64,000 bases of DNA, taken from the NCBI GenBank assembly GCA_032988165.1, contig JANTQF010000014.1, forward strand, positions 62,001 to 126,000. Reading direction: 5' to 3'. This DNA comes from Emmonsiellopsis sp. PD_33. Taxonomy: Eukaryota > Ascomycota > Eurotiomycetes > Onygenales > Ajellomycetaceae. The notes beneath the pieces were generated by a model. It had not been told where the DNA came from and did no database searches. It worked only from the letters and a program-made list of their open reading frames with translations. The position numbers were made by a program, and so were the translations under genes. Positions 23,230 through 34,049 of the stretch are shown here, one piece after another. The stretch's first letter is position 1. Every line of letters starts with the position of its first letter.

Positions 23230-23985
23230 ATGTTTTTTGAGTATTTTCTGTTTATATGATATTCTTATTGATTGTTTTTCATTTTATCTCTTTTAATAGT
23301 TAATAGGATTATTACAATTATGGTGGTGAATCTCCAATGCAAACAGGCAGAGACCTTGGTTGCTATAGCCCATGAGTGTGAACCTGGCTCCTAAATCTTT
23401 GAAATAGGCACACTAATGCAAATGATGGTACTATGTGAAGGGCTACACCTTTATGCCCTATATTCATAGCTTACCTGAATATTTCCTGATCTCTAATTAT
23501 ATGATCAGATGAGATAGAGAGCTGAAGTGATCTTGCCACTTTAGATGCCATGCAGTGCAACACTGTTACTTCTCAAACCTAGCCTAGCTATTTATTTTCC
23601 TTTTTATCTCAGTTTGATAGCCTAGTTTGGGAACACAGCTCCAATGTAGAGACCCCAGGAAGATACAATAGATGCTGAAGATCCTAAACTCAGGGCATCT
23701 ATCATCACTGTAGTCCCCATAAGTCTTAATAGTGACCTTAAAAACACAATCAGGACAATCAGCAGGTATATCACAGTGAGCAGTGCAAACAGCAATGATA
23801 GATAAAGACAGACTATCAGAGCTAATACTGGCCCCCATATATTAGAGGATCCAACTGCACTGGGGCCTAACTGAGGACAAAAAGATATGACAGTCATGGC
23901 AATATAGGCATAGTAGCCACATTAGTGGCAGGGATGTACTCAACAGCCAGAGTGCTCTCAGCCTGAATGAACATGTCCTTTATGA
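23230..23985. other. No secure gene
   Basis: Minus-strand reading gives coding-like pieces continuing from the frame at 24214 (for example AESTLAVEYIPATNVATMPI near 23960-23900) and short hydrophobic open frames at 23897-23622. I see no family motif. The plus strand is uninformative. Confidence 0.3.
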
Positions 23986-24214
23986 AATTCAGCTAACTAA
24001 GGTTATAGACCTGAAGCACCACAGGCAGCTCCAGCTTAACCTTAAGACCTGGGATGTCACAGAGGACAGCAGGGGTTGCAAAGGCATTAACTTCAATGTT
24101 CCTATCTGACAGAACACAGCTGTCAAGGTTGGTGATGATAAAACTACTGAAGATAAAGATATAGATCTGAGGCTGGGACTGAGACATCATGAGGGAGAGG
24201 ATAAGAAAAGGCAA
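23895..24214 (-). pseudogene. Hypothetical protein fragment
   Basis: A minus-strand start at 24190 (MSQSQPQIYIFIFSSFIITN) follows a polypyrimidine run, including the A-run at 24248-24260 seen as T on this strand. The frame reads CVLSDRNIEVNAFATPAVLC, DIPGLKVKLELPVVLQVY and, past one stop, FIKDMFIQAESTLAVEY. Codon-like periodicity and few stops suggest it once coded. I recognise no domain. It could be the N-terminal end of a longer minus-strand gene extending towards 23600. Confidence 0.3.
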
Positions 24215-24219
24215 GGCAG

Positions 24220-25475
24220 GGAGACAAATGAATTCAGTAGAGAGCTAAAAAAAAAAAAAGTAAAGAGGCTAGATACAGGCATTGAAATCAAAAGTGAAGA
24301 ACTTCAGGATAAATCACATTATCTATGAGCTGACAGTGATTCACACTACTTAATGGGAGCTTAACCCAATGAAGATATAGAGCTCAGAGGGGTCTCAGAT
24401 GTAGAGTCTGAAAGAGGAGAAGATACTGAATCCACTGCAGAGGGGACAGAAGATGAAGGACCCCAGAAGGGTAGAATAATAGAAGGCATGACAGCAAAAA
24501 GCAAATAGTAGTATTCAAATGAAGATAAAGCAAGACAGATAAAGATATAGATAGTAAAAATCATAGAGGATGACAGACAACAAAAGAGACTAATAAAGAG
24601 TAGCAGATAACAGGATATATATATACATGCCAAATAAAGACATTGAATCCAACCCAATATAACCCCACAATCCTATAATCCCACAAATGAAACCAACAAT
24701 CCAACACTGACACTAAGAAAGTGGAGAGACAGCACATTAAAAACAAAAAGAGAAAAGGAATCAGTAGTGAATGAGCAAGAAGTGGAATCCACAGAGGGGA
24801 TATGTAGCATACAGACACACAGAGAATGTCAGGACCAATAAAGATGATATAAGAGACAGTCAAAATAATAGTTCATCTCATGCATCCAGTGATCACAGGC
24901 CTCATACTTAGAGATCAACCCAGTGGATGTAGCAGGTGAGAAAGGGACAGGCCATACTGACAGTACTAACACAGCTAATAGAGCTATAGAGACAGGCTGT
25001 ACCAGCAGCACTGGCACAGCAATAGATAGTATCTATAGAACTGGCTTAGTAGTAGGCAAAATGAGAACAGATAGTACTAGCACAGCTAATCAAGTAGCCT
25101 CACCCACCCAGTCAGACAACAGGGTCTTCATAAAACTAATAGGAAGTCTAGGACCTGGGACATCATTAAGGGCATTATAATAAGGGACACCAAAAGGATC
25201 CCAAACAACCACTGAAGGTAGCAAGAAAACAGAAGGACTGAAGGCCAGGTAGGGCCCAGAGGGTAGAGGAAGACACTCAGTAGGAGGGAGGATGAACATA
25301 CTGACAGTGCAGATATAAGATATATATATAGTGAAGAGGCAGAACACATAGGACATCAAGGATAGAATGAAAAGAGGAGATTGAAGTAGAGAGACCAAAA
25401 ATATGTGACTGAAAGATGGTGAGCAAAAGAATGCTAAAATACTCATCATTAAGATAGTGTTAGGCATTATGGTTA
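24220..25475. other. Low-information stretch, purine-rich on the plus strand
   Basis: The minus strand shows long hydrophobic open frames (24657-24361, 24863-24561, 25467-25090). They arise from purine-rich plus-strand DNA with repeated GATAG/AGAG words and overlap each other, so I treat them as composition effects. The plus strand at 24950-25110 repeats GATAGTACTAGCACAGCTAA-like words, giving a DSTxTAN repeat at low copy. Confidence 0.35.
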
Positions 25476-25481
25476 CATACT

Positions 25482-25549
25482 CAGGTTTTACACTACTCTC
25501 TCACCACATAGCTAGATTTAATCCATCAAGCTTTTCATCCTCCAACAGG
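25482..25549 (+). repeat. 68-base direct repeat, copy 1
   Basis: It runs from AGGTTTTACACTACTCTCTC to TTTTCATCCTCCAACAG and is matched at 26791-26857 with one difference seen (TTTAATCC versus TTCAATCC). Confidence 0.8.
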
Positions 25550-25759
25550 TTATATCCCAGTTTTTTTGCAACTAAGGCCTCTAAATTGCTTCAAAAATGT
25601 CAAGATTATTGCAGTGACTGCCAGAAGAGGCATCCTGCAAAAGAAACTGTTAAAATCAGATGAGATTTGAATTTTTCTTGATGAATCTTAATTCTCACCA
25701 TCTGACAGCTGCTCTGGCAGCCACTATTCAACAGGTATATTAAATGTAGACTCATTCCT

Positions 25760-26060
25760 ATTAATAAGGTCAAATACAGTCTCCACCATCATTCAATGAG
25801 GCCTACCACAGCCTCTGCCACTGTTCAGTGGGGGCTACTACACCCTCCCATCATTCAATGGGGGTAGTCATGTTTGACCACTCCCTCAAGGCCAACTACA
25901 GCCTCCCTACCATTCAATGGGTGTGTCAAACATGATCACCCCTCTACCCCCAGCCAGCTACTCTGTGTGGCTGCCTCTGAGGTCAACTACAGCCTCCCCC
26001 CTACCATTTGCTGGGTGCATTAAATGTGATTACCACCCCTGAGGTCTATTATAGCCTTCC
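25760..26060. repeat. Degenerate minisatellite, units of roughly 65-90 bases
   Basis: The words YCAACTACAGCCTCCC and ACCATTCAATGGG recur at about 25800, 25840, 25890 and 25983, with a weaker unit at 26048 (TCTATTATAGCC). Units are uneven in length. No coding function seen. Confidence 0.55.
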
Positions 26061-26064
26061 AACC

Positions 26065-26785
26065 AGCATTGACAATGACTCCCTCCTCCTGTTACACCTC
26101 CATCTGTATGGAAATCAACCCCCCAGTGTGCCATGATGGCTATCTTATTATAACTGCCCCTTACCTGATTGAGTTTCAGTGGGGGCTCTTTAAGCTGTAT
26201 AGCTCTTCATTCACAGAGCTTCTCAGTAGTTAGAGTATGGACCATCTATAGCCTCCAAAGTGTGACAGATGTTCTCAAATACAGGCATAGATTGCTCACT
26301 ACATGGATGAGGATTTAGACCCCCTGCAGAACATATTGGTATTTGTTGATTTTCCTTCTATATGAAGAATTTCAGAGGACCTACATCTGGAGCTGTGGAG
26401 ATTGAACATCTTTTATATGCCTTGAATATATATATGAACAAACAGTTTTTTAAACACCAATTAAACAAATAGTTTTAATGCTAATTGAATGAATCCCCCC
26501 TCCCCCCCCTCAGGGTCTATCCAATGATTAATGGCCTGTAGGCCTACAAACTGCCTGCAGCCTCTCAAATGATTTACAGACCCCCCCTTATATAAAAATA
26601 AGAGGTCAAATTGAATGCTACATGCCAATAAATGCTTCATTTTTATTAGTTGATTTCCAAAGGAGGAACAATTATTTTATGATTTTCAGGTTGGATTTGG
26701 ATCAAGCAAGTCTGTACATCCAATTTTATATGTAAATAGTTGCTCATTCCTCATAGTGAGTGGGGGTATCAGGCACCATGATCAT
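26065..26785. other. No recognised gene
   Basis: Contains C-runs at about 26496-26510 and 26580-26587 and otherwise unremarkable sequence. Confidence 0.4.
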
Positions 26786-26790
26786 ATGCC

Positions 26791-26857
26791 TAGGTTTTAC
26801 ACTACTCTCTCACCACATAGCTAGATTCAATCCATCAAGCTTTTCATCCTCCAACAG
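26791..26857 (+). repeat. 68-base direct repeat, copy 2
   Basis: Near-identical to 25482-25549, about 1.3 kb away in the same orientation. The high identity contrasts with the other repeats here. Confidence 0.8.
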
Positions 26858-26949
26858 ATAGCATTCTGCTGACCCAACTGAGAACATACATATATGATAC
26901 ATATATGATACCTATTCCACCTGGGAGTGTAATAGGTGTGCTCCAATAA

Positions 26950-27190
26950 GCAGATCATGTGAGCTATACACTAGAATTAAAATTGTAATTGCTAGAGAAA
27001 GAAAGAAAAAAGGAAAAAGAAATCATGAGATCATGCAATATAAGAGAAGAGGTTTATGCAAGGTTGGAGTAAATAAACATTCACATAAAGGCCTGGTCAG
27101 AGGCATCTAATCAGGCAGTCAGAGATCAGACAAAGTTCAGCAAGCTATAGATATAGGGTATAAGAGTATAGCCCTTTACAGGGAGTTTAC
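26950..27190 (+). repeat. Family A LTR-like repeat, left-end fragment
   Basis: The stretch with TAATTGCTAGAGAAAGAAAG and GATCATGCAATATAA matches 17300-17350. The right part (GGGTATAAGAGTATAG) resembles 14450-14470. A gypsy coding fragment begins directly after it. Confidence 0.45.
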
Positions 27191-27560
27191 TGGAATAGTC
27201 TAATAAATCAGCTCCTCATGAACTTCAACCACATTGTACTAATACCCTTATATGATCCTTGGCAATATAATGGCTTCCATCTCAAGAAAGACAACCTTTT
27301 GTACCCCATGCAAAAGGGCAAGTAATGGCTCTGCATTCCTAGTGCTTTACATAAGGACATCTTTCAGCTATACCACAACAACATGGGACACAGAGGTCTT
27401 AGGAGGATTGAGAACCTTCTAAAGGGGAGCCTCTTCTGCCCCAACACCCATAGTGACTAAGGAAGTATGTTTAAAAATGCATGCCATGCTAACTAGCAAA
27501 ACCATGGAACCATAAGCCCCATAGAAAGCTGCAGCTGATACTAATTCTGGCAGAGATCTT
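27190..27560 (+). pseudogene. Ty3/gypsy integrase N-terminal zinc-finger (HHCC) fragment
   Basis: Plus-strand reading gives YDPWQYNGFHLKKDNLLYP, then IPSALHKDIFQLYHNNMGH, RGLRRIENLLKGSLFCPN and MFKNACHAN. This is the HHCC zinc-binding region of a gypsy integrase: H-x3-H as YHNNMGH, then the FxxP-like box and the CxxC remnant (C-x-A here). It binds LTR ends in active elements. Two or three stops occur. The catalytic core is not recognised; a further coding-like stretch (27654-27800) leads into the pyrimidine-rich array. The fragment is bounded on the left by a family A LTR piece. Confidence 0.6.
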
Positions 27561-27794
27561 AGATGTCTTTACCCTCAACTTCAAATAGCTCTGAATCTTC
27601 TCTGGCAGAAATATTATCTTCCCTTCTCCTATAATATTAGTATCAAGCTGTTATTGAACACATATGCCACCCTTACAAAAAGCATCAGAAACCTCAAGGA
27701 TGTGATATGTGATGAAGACCTTATCTCCCTACAGCATTATATCAGAATGGCTCTTTCATCCCATCCAGTGGAATTAATGAGATGTCATGAGTTT

Positions 27795-28015
27795 AAGGTC
27801 CTTTGTTTTTCTCTTTACTATATTCTTTGTGTTTTTCTTCCTTCATCATATTCTTTACTTACCTTCACTATCACCTCATTATCTCCTCACTATCTTCTTT
27901 GCCATCATCTTCACTACCACCTTCTGCTACCTTTACAACTATCTTTACTATTACCTTTACTGTTACCTCACTATCTCCTTTGCTATCTCCTCACCATCTC
28001 CATCATATCTTTTGC
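27795..28015 (+). repeat. Pyrimidine-rich 12-base minisatellite upstream of JmjC copy 1
   Basis: Units of about 12 bases of the type CTCAYYATCTCC or CTTTACTATTAC recur. The array is shorter and more diverged than that at 41190-41945, but occupies the same position relative to the related gene. Open frames across it (L/S/Y/H-rich) are composition effects. Confidence 0.6.
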
Positions 28016-28099
28016 TGATGGGCCAACTGATGAAGCAATGGCCTCTATGATGCATTCAGGATAAGAGATAAGTTCAGAAGTTAAAGTATGAGAAACATA

Positions 28100-29362
28100 T
28101 CAAATCTTACTGGTATAAAGCAAGTATACTAATATTCAGGGTACCTAATCAAATACAAGGTAACTACCAAACTTTTCTCTTTTAGCTATTCTTCCTACAT
28201 TAACTAATACAACTTGAACTGCAGATAATAATCCATGCTCATCAGAGCTACCTACTCTTATTAAAAAGATATCTAGCCTTCAGAAGGAACAAAAGTTTCC
28301 TAAATACACACTTGACAACTTTATGCTACTTGTTCCTGATGAGTCAGAATTTTCCTGGGAAAAACCAGCTTTACTCTCTCCATCTGAAGTCTGGGATAAA
28401 CAATTCTCCTCACAAGAGATATTCAATGCTGTGTATTTCACTGCACAGGAATTATCCCTTAAACATGTCTTACATGGTGGTAAGCATGTTAAAAGTGAGG
28501 ATAAGAAGAACACTGTCAGCAATGCTTTCTATCAGGCTGATATATCTCTTCATGACTTCAATTTCTCACTAAAATCATCTTTGATGAACATCTCTCTTTC
28601 AGCTTAATTCCACTGCCTATGACTGTCTCAGGCACTGAGAAATTGTCTTTGGATTGTGAAAGATAATAATATTGATTTATTAGCCAACTTTGCACCTACA
28701 GGGAGCTCTGTTGATATCCATATTGGTTTGTGTAAACTCTTCATTGTTTCCCAGTAGCTAATTTCAAACAGACCAGAATTGACACAGTTTGTTTCAATCT
28801 ATCAGCTACTCTGAGCATATATGGCTTTTGTATCTACTAATAGATAAAAACCTCAAAGTATTTATATCATCTTTAGGTAATTCCAGCTGTCTCACCAAGA
28901 TCTCAAGTAAACTTACAGGTAGATATGTTGCTCACATTGATTCCAGTCAAGTTATATATATCCCTCCAGAGTGATTACATGTGACATTCACAACCCAATC
29001 TAGTTCCTTGGTTGGGATAAACTTTGAATCTCTTCAGGGTCTAGAGATCATGCCCTAAAGTGTTGCTATACAACTCCCAAGCTTATATCAAACTCAACTA
29101 GAAGTACTAGATAATTTCAGTCAATATACCAAAACCATCTTACATTTTCTTCATAATGAGGATGCAACAGAAATCATTACTCCTGTACTAGATAGTTGGT
29201 AATAGTTTCTAGAATGATCTATAGATGCAGTACACAACTTATATTTCTAGTTAGCAATGGGTCATTTTCTTAATGATTTACAAATAGAGTTGTCACAGAA
29301 GACAGTAAAATGCTGTAGTGTAGAGCACAAAAGTGTCCTACACCATATCAAAAGGTGCTATT
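28100..29362 (+). pseudogene. JmjC-domain gene relic, copy 1
   Basis: The frame from 28323 reads DESEFSWEKPALLSPSEVWD, IFNAVYFTAQELSLKH, then LANFAPTGSSVDIHI up to 28725. A 46-base intron (28726-28771, GTTTGTG...AGCTAAT...ACAG) splits the codon after HI. Joining gives HID, the H-x-D iron-binding pair of a JmjC dioxygenase core. Then come HIWLLYLLIDKNLKVFI, GRYVAHIDSSQVIYIPPE and LHVTFTTQSGSLVGINFES, the last supplying the distal histidine of the facial triad. A helical C-terminal part (FSQYTKTILHFLHNEDATE) ends near 29362. JmjC proteins demethylate histones or act as anti-silencing factors. Stops show decay. The zinc fingers seen in copy 2 are not clear here. Confidence 0.65.
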
Positions 29363-29369
29363 AAGTCAT

Positions 29370-30575
29370 ATACTTCTAATCTGATAGTTTACTCTTTACT
29401 CCTACAAAATCTCTTATCTTTCTACTAGAGCTATTAATGTTACCAGTATCTTTTCTTTCCTCTTTTCTTTTGCTTCTTTGGAGTTGGTTGTTGGAGATGG
29501 GGTTTGTAATATCAAATCATATAGTCTCTTTTTACTTTGTTCTCCTTTCTCATTTTCCTTTCCCCTTTTCTCTATAGTTTGATCATCAGAGATGGGTTTC
29601 ATAATATTAAATCACAGGCATCTTTTTCTTTTTGGGTTTTCTTTTTACACTGAATATCTCTATACTTATTTCTATTATAAAACCCTACATAATAGTCTCT
29701 CCATGCTGTTTTCCATCACTACTTTTTTTTTCTTACTATACTTAGTAGTAGAATTACAAATGAAGGATAATCAAAAGATCAGCTGCCAGTGGAATCATTA
29801 TAGGTATGGGAAATCAAAATGCCCCCATTAAAGGCAGAACTTCAAGCCTGCTGAGAACAAATCAAAAATGAAATAGTAGCCTACATGAATAGCAGCAGAG
29901 ATGGGCTAGGCATTGTCATATATCAAATAAATGATGAAGTCAATGGACAGGAATGCCATTCAAGTACTATAGAACTGGAAATAGCTGTCAGTTCAATAGA
30001 CATCAAAATATAGGTTAACAATGAAATAGGCATGCATTCAGGCCTTGCTAGAACATGCAGGCACTCTTATAATTGAAAAAGCCAGATGTTTGTGGATACA
30101 CAGATGTTTACCCTCAGAGCTCTCACTAGAGGCTAGCCCACCTGAGTGGAAATAGAGGCCTAGAAGATTCTAGATGAGATTGAGAATCAAATGAGAGCTT
30201 TGAACTGAATCCTGCACTTACAACACAAATAAGGTGATGTAAATACCAATAATCAAGCCAGTAATCTCTGAGGTCTACAAGTGGAAGGAGATGCTGCTGT
30301 CCACTGATATAGATGTTTTTCACCCCAGAGATGTTGAATAAACAGAGAAAACCACTAAATCCAGCCATTAAAGCAGTTAAATGCATGATATCAGTCCTTT
30401 GACATCAGAACCAACACCTGAGCTGCAGGCTCAGGGGAGTAAGTAGGATGATAGGCTGGTTGCAGAGTGAGCTACCAAAGATTTCATTAATGTAGTAATT
30501 TAGGAATGGGAGACCATCAGTGTCTAACTAAGTTACTTGTAGACTGTAATTTATTCTACTGTAGTAGCTATTATG
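29370..30575. other. No recognised gene; short tandem duplication
   Basis: GGAGATGGGGTTTGTAATAT at about 29496 and AGAGATGGGTTTCATAATAT at about 29589 mark a duplicated unit of about 95 bases in T-rich sequence. The plus strand at 29820-30010 reads coding-like (AYMNSSRDGLGIVIYQINDE) but I recognise no family. Confidence 0.4.
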
Positions 30576-30579
30576 TAAC

Positions 30580-30935
30580 TATATTTTCTGTTACACACTC
30601 TATACCTAGGTATATAAACATAATGGCCTGATTAAGCAAGACAAGAGTCTTCAGCCTTCCCACAGCTAATTCCATACAGGTTATCTCCTCATCCATTTTG
30701 TTTTAGCCCAATCAGCATGATATCAAAAGAAGCTCTTTTATTTACTAAAGGGGATCTCTAGCTACTGAAAGTAGAGTAAATTATAGCTCTTCATTGATAA
30801 CCCTGCAATGTACATCACTATCTTTTATTATTATCTCTCTTTTGAATTAACTATGGAAATATAATTCTGTATAATATATACTAATGAAATTACACTAATT
30901 CTGGCAAAAAAAATGGACAAGGAGGATACAAACTA
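30580..30935 (+). repeat. Dispersed repeat (family B), copy 1
   Basis: Blocks CATCCATTTTGTTTTAGCCC plus AATCAGCATGATAT, and the end ACACTAATTCTGGCAAAAAAA, match 40430-40475 and 40672-40700. AGAGTCTTCAGCCTTCCCAC at 30641 recurs at 32190. Possibly an LTR or a non-coding retroelement end. Confidence 0.45.
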
Positions 30936-30959
30936 ACCCTGTGTTTAGCTTATTGACTT

Positions 30960-31930
30960 CCTTTTCAAGGTTCTCCACCTCCCCTAGCTCTGCCAATCAT
31001 ATATCTCCTCTTCTCACAGTCACCCTCCTCACTCTCTTGCTTTCCCACATCTTCATGGGAGGTAGTTAGGCATGTATTGTATCAATCCATTAAGGCAGTT
31101 TTGCCCCTGAGGCATAAAACTCTGAGTACTGACCTGATTCCCCTCACTGATGTGTAGGGATTCAGACTGGGGTTTTTGGGATTGAATGCCATATTATCCT
31201 CTGAACACAGATGTCATCCTCATTCAATTTTGTTTTGAGATGATGTTGCCATCCTGAATTAAGATTATCTTTATTTTAAATACATTCCTCTAGATTGCAT
31301 AGTTTGAGTCTCCAGCAAGCTTTTGTTCTCAGCAATCTTGATGCTGACATCCTTGTAGTCTCAACAGAAGCTCTTATATGAATTGATGTGAGGAGTTCAG
31401 GTGATAGAGGGCATTCAACAAATTGAGGCAACAGAGTTGTTTCTAGCCTGAATATGTGTCTTCTAGTAGTCTTTTAGTATATCTTTAATGAGAGAAAGCA
31501 CAGCATCAGAGGGTAAACTACTATCTGCAAGCTCCTTATAGTTCTTAGTGATGAACTCTCTATCTACAACAGTCTCTCTATCCATAATGGTTTCCTTGTT
31601 ATCTGCCTGTGGAGTGACATTACAGCTGCAGCCATAATCTTCTGAGCTATCCTGTTGTTGTTGATTATTTATATCTATTGCATTTGAATTGCTCTGGATC
31701 TTCCTGGCTGTGTCTGGGGGTGTAGACAGCCCTTCCTCAGGCTCAGATGAGTTAAAGCCTCCTAGCAGTAGTAGACACACCTGTGACTGAGCCTCTTACT
31801 CAGCCTTTCATTGCACTCTACATGCTGCTTCTCTCACCCATCATTTGTCTTCCTCTGCCAAAAATTGCTCTCAAGATTCCTCCCTATTAGCAGCTCTATC
31901 CCCTTGATTTCTGGCTGACATTCAGTGTCT
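30960..31930 (-). pseudogene. Hypothetical minus-strand gene
   Basis: From about 31930 the minus strand reads MSARNQGDRAANREES and a charged helical stretch (EEDK..WVREAACRVQ). It continues as the open part 31780-31463: FNSSEPEEGLSTPPDTARK, a glutamine-rich patch (NNQQQQ), DYGCSCNV and SLPSDAVLSLIKDILKDY, then a stop. Further coding-like pieces (MAFNPKNPSLNPYTSVRG near 31180-31130) suggest continuation or a second exon. The acidic, low-complexity, coiled-coil-like composition gives no clear family. It could be a gag-like protein of an unrecognised element or a host gene fragment. Confidence 0.35.
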
Positions 31931-31964
31931 TTTGACCAGGCCTGCACCTAGGAAGCTTAACAGT

Positions 31965-32240
31965 CATGTAGCACATTGAAATATGGCATTTTAAAGAAAC
32001 ATAAGGGCCATAACCTGATGGTGTGGAAAACTTGAGGTCTTGCATTTAAGTGGTGTGCACAGCTATCTACTAAGTACACCATCATGTGTTTGCAAGTGTA
32101 GGCTGCCTCTGATCTCCTGATCAGGCTTAGTGCAAACATATAGTCACACAGTAGATAGATCTCTTATTAGCTAGGTAATATGAGAGTCTTCAGCCTTCCC
32201 ACAGCAAGCTACACACTGCAGGCCTCATGGTCAGGGCTCC
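31965..32240. repeat. Dispersed repeat related to 40238-40425
   Basis: AGCACATTGAAATATGGC, AGGGCCATAACCTGATG-like and GGCTTAGTGCAAACATATAG followed by CACAGTAGATAGAT align with the sequence at 40238-40425. GATGGTGT (32018) and ACACCATC (32075) form an inverted pair inside this copy. Confidence 0.5.
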
Positions 32241-32249
32241 AACAGGTTA

Positions 32250-34030
32250 TACTATACTAAAATTATTTGCTAGCTACTACTTTATATATCCTTTTTCTCC
32301 TAAAATGACTACTCATTAGATTATTATTATTAGTACAGAGAATCTCATCTTTAATAGTACTAAAGTTATTAGGGATATAAGTGCAGCCTTCATATCCAAT
32401 TAATCTATTTATATTAATAGACTAGAGTGAATATCTAATCTTTAAACTTATAGAGCTATTATAAATTCTACTTTAAAATTTTTAAATACTCAGCATTCTA
32501 AATTTAAATGTAAAGTAGAAGATCAATTAGTAGCTCTACTAGTTTATATGAGTAGACTATTTTAGATTTAAATATTAGGTTAATAAAGAGCTATAGTACT
32601 AGGGGCTCTATGTTATCATCTATAATACTAGCAGTAATATTCTCATCTATAGGAGTATTCTAAGCTATATAGGCTATAAGGGTATTAATATAAGGGATAT
32701 ACTCTTTAAGAGCTTAGAGCTTTTAAATCTAATTTAGGGTCTAGATTAATTATATATGATATATCTAATATTCTGATTACTATTATAATTATTTAGTTTA
32801 ATTATGTAGATTTACAGTGAGAATTTAAAAGTTTAAGAGTTTAGTTCTAGAGCTTTTCTTATAGTATAGATTGGAAAATAAGTAGTTTAACTTTATTAAT
32901 ATAGTTAGAGTGATAGCTCAGTATGTCTGTTGAATTCTTTAACTCTAAATAGTACTTAATTATACAATTAAATATAGTAAGTAGTTTTACTTAATATATT
33001 TAATATCTGTTTAGCTGAGTTGTTATTATAAAGCTATATAGATTAACATGGTTAGAATATATAATAATTAGGTATTTACTACTATATAGGTAGTATCACT
33101 ATTACTTAAATAATTTAATGATTAAAAGAAGTTTACTATCATATATTTAGTACCAGTATTCTATTTTAGTAAGCTTGTAGGACTAGAATGTGATAGAATG
33201 TTATAGGCTGTTAAACCTTAACTATAAGAGTATAGTAATGATGATAATACTAAAGATATTAGGTCTAACCTTAAGATAGTATTTAAAGTTAAAATGAGTA
33301 AGTAATAGTTCCTTTTTAAAGCTTTTCTTTAATTTTATAAATGCTGTAACTTGTAAGGGCAGTTTAATTAAAAGAGATTAATATATTATTTTATTCTTTT
33401 TAATTCTCCTCCCTTTTTATAAGGTCTATCAATAGGGCAGAGATTATTATAAAGCCTTTAATAAAACAGCAATAGAAATTAATAAAGCTGAAAAAGACCT
33501 AAAGTTTACAAATTATCTCTAGTACAAGCTATTTAGGAATAGAAGCTATATAACTTAATTCCATTTTTATACTATTAGTAAATATAATAAATCCCAGGAA
33601 ATTAATATAGTTTATATAGAGGCTGCATTTACTAGCTTTTATAAATAGGTTAAACTTCTACAGGTATTTAATAACTACCTTAACATACTCCTCATATTTC
33701 TTAATTAAATTAGAATAGATGACAATGTCATCCAGATAGACTATGTAGTGAGTATTAAGTAGATTACTTAACACTTTATTAATATATATTATACACTTAG
33801 AAGATGGTAGGTATATTAGTAAGTCTGAAAGGTAGAACTATATACTTAAAATATCTATAGTATATTATGATGTAGAAAGTGGTCTTCTAATTATTACCTT
33901 TATAGATTTAAATCTGATAGTAAATATTATAGAGATCCAGTTATATATAGATTTTAGTACTAACTAGTAGCTAGCTATTCTCCAATACAACTAACCTCCT
34001 CTATCTGCCATTAATAAATTTTATGTTATA
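32250..34030 (-). pseudogene. Ty3/gypsy reverse transcriptase and RNase H region in an extremely AT-rich block
   Basis: Minus-strand reading from about 34020 gives the RT landmarks in order: AKIYI-like, LDLYNIYYQI, KTTFY, YRYFKYIVLPFRLTNIPTIF, then VYLDDIVIYSN (YLDD catalytic box at about 33741-33727), KCSLYINYINFLGFII and FFSFINFYCCFIRGF, the connection towards RNase H. This is a gypsy pol. C/G content drops sharply inside the block, CA and TG are scarce and TA dominates, unlike the flanks. The frame shifts and stops are numerous. Below about 33200 nothing can be assigned. Gag, protease and integrase of this element are not recognised. Confidence 0.7.
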
Positions 34031-34049
34031 CTATTCTCATATCATCTAT

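Noticed and set aside
24361..25467. Multi-span membrane proteins on the minus strand
   Set aside because: Overlapping hydrophobic frames produced by purine-rich plus-strand DNA; no consistent frame, start or motif.
27654..28064. Coding gene upstream of JmjC copy 1
   Set aside because: Second half is the minisatellite; the first half may be gypsy integrase remains but shows no motif.
32010..32085. tRNA-like fold from the inverted pair GATGGTGT/ACACCATC
   Set aside because: The T-arm and anticodon arm cannot be formed; the related copy at 40.3 kb lacks the pair.
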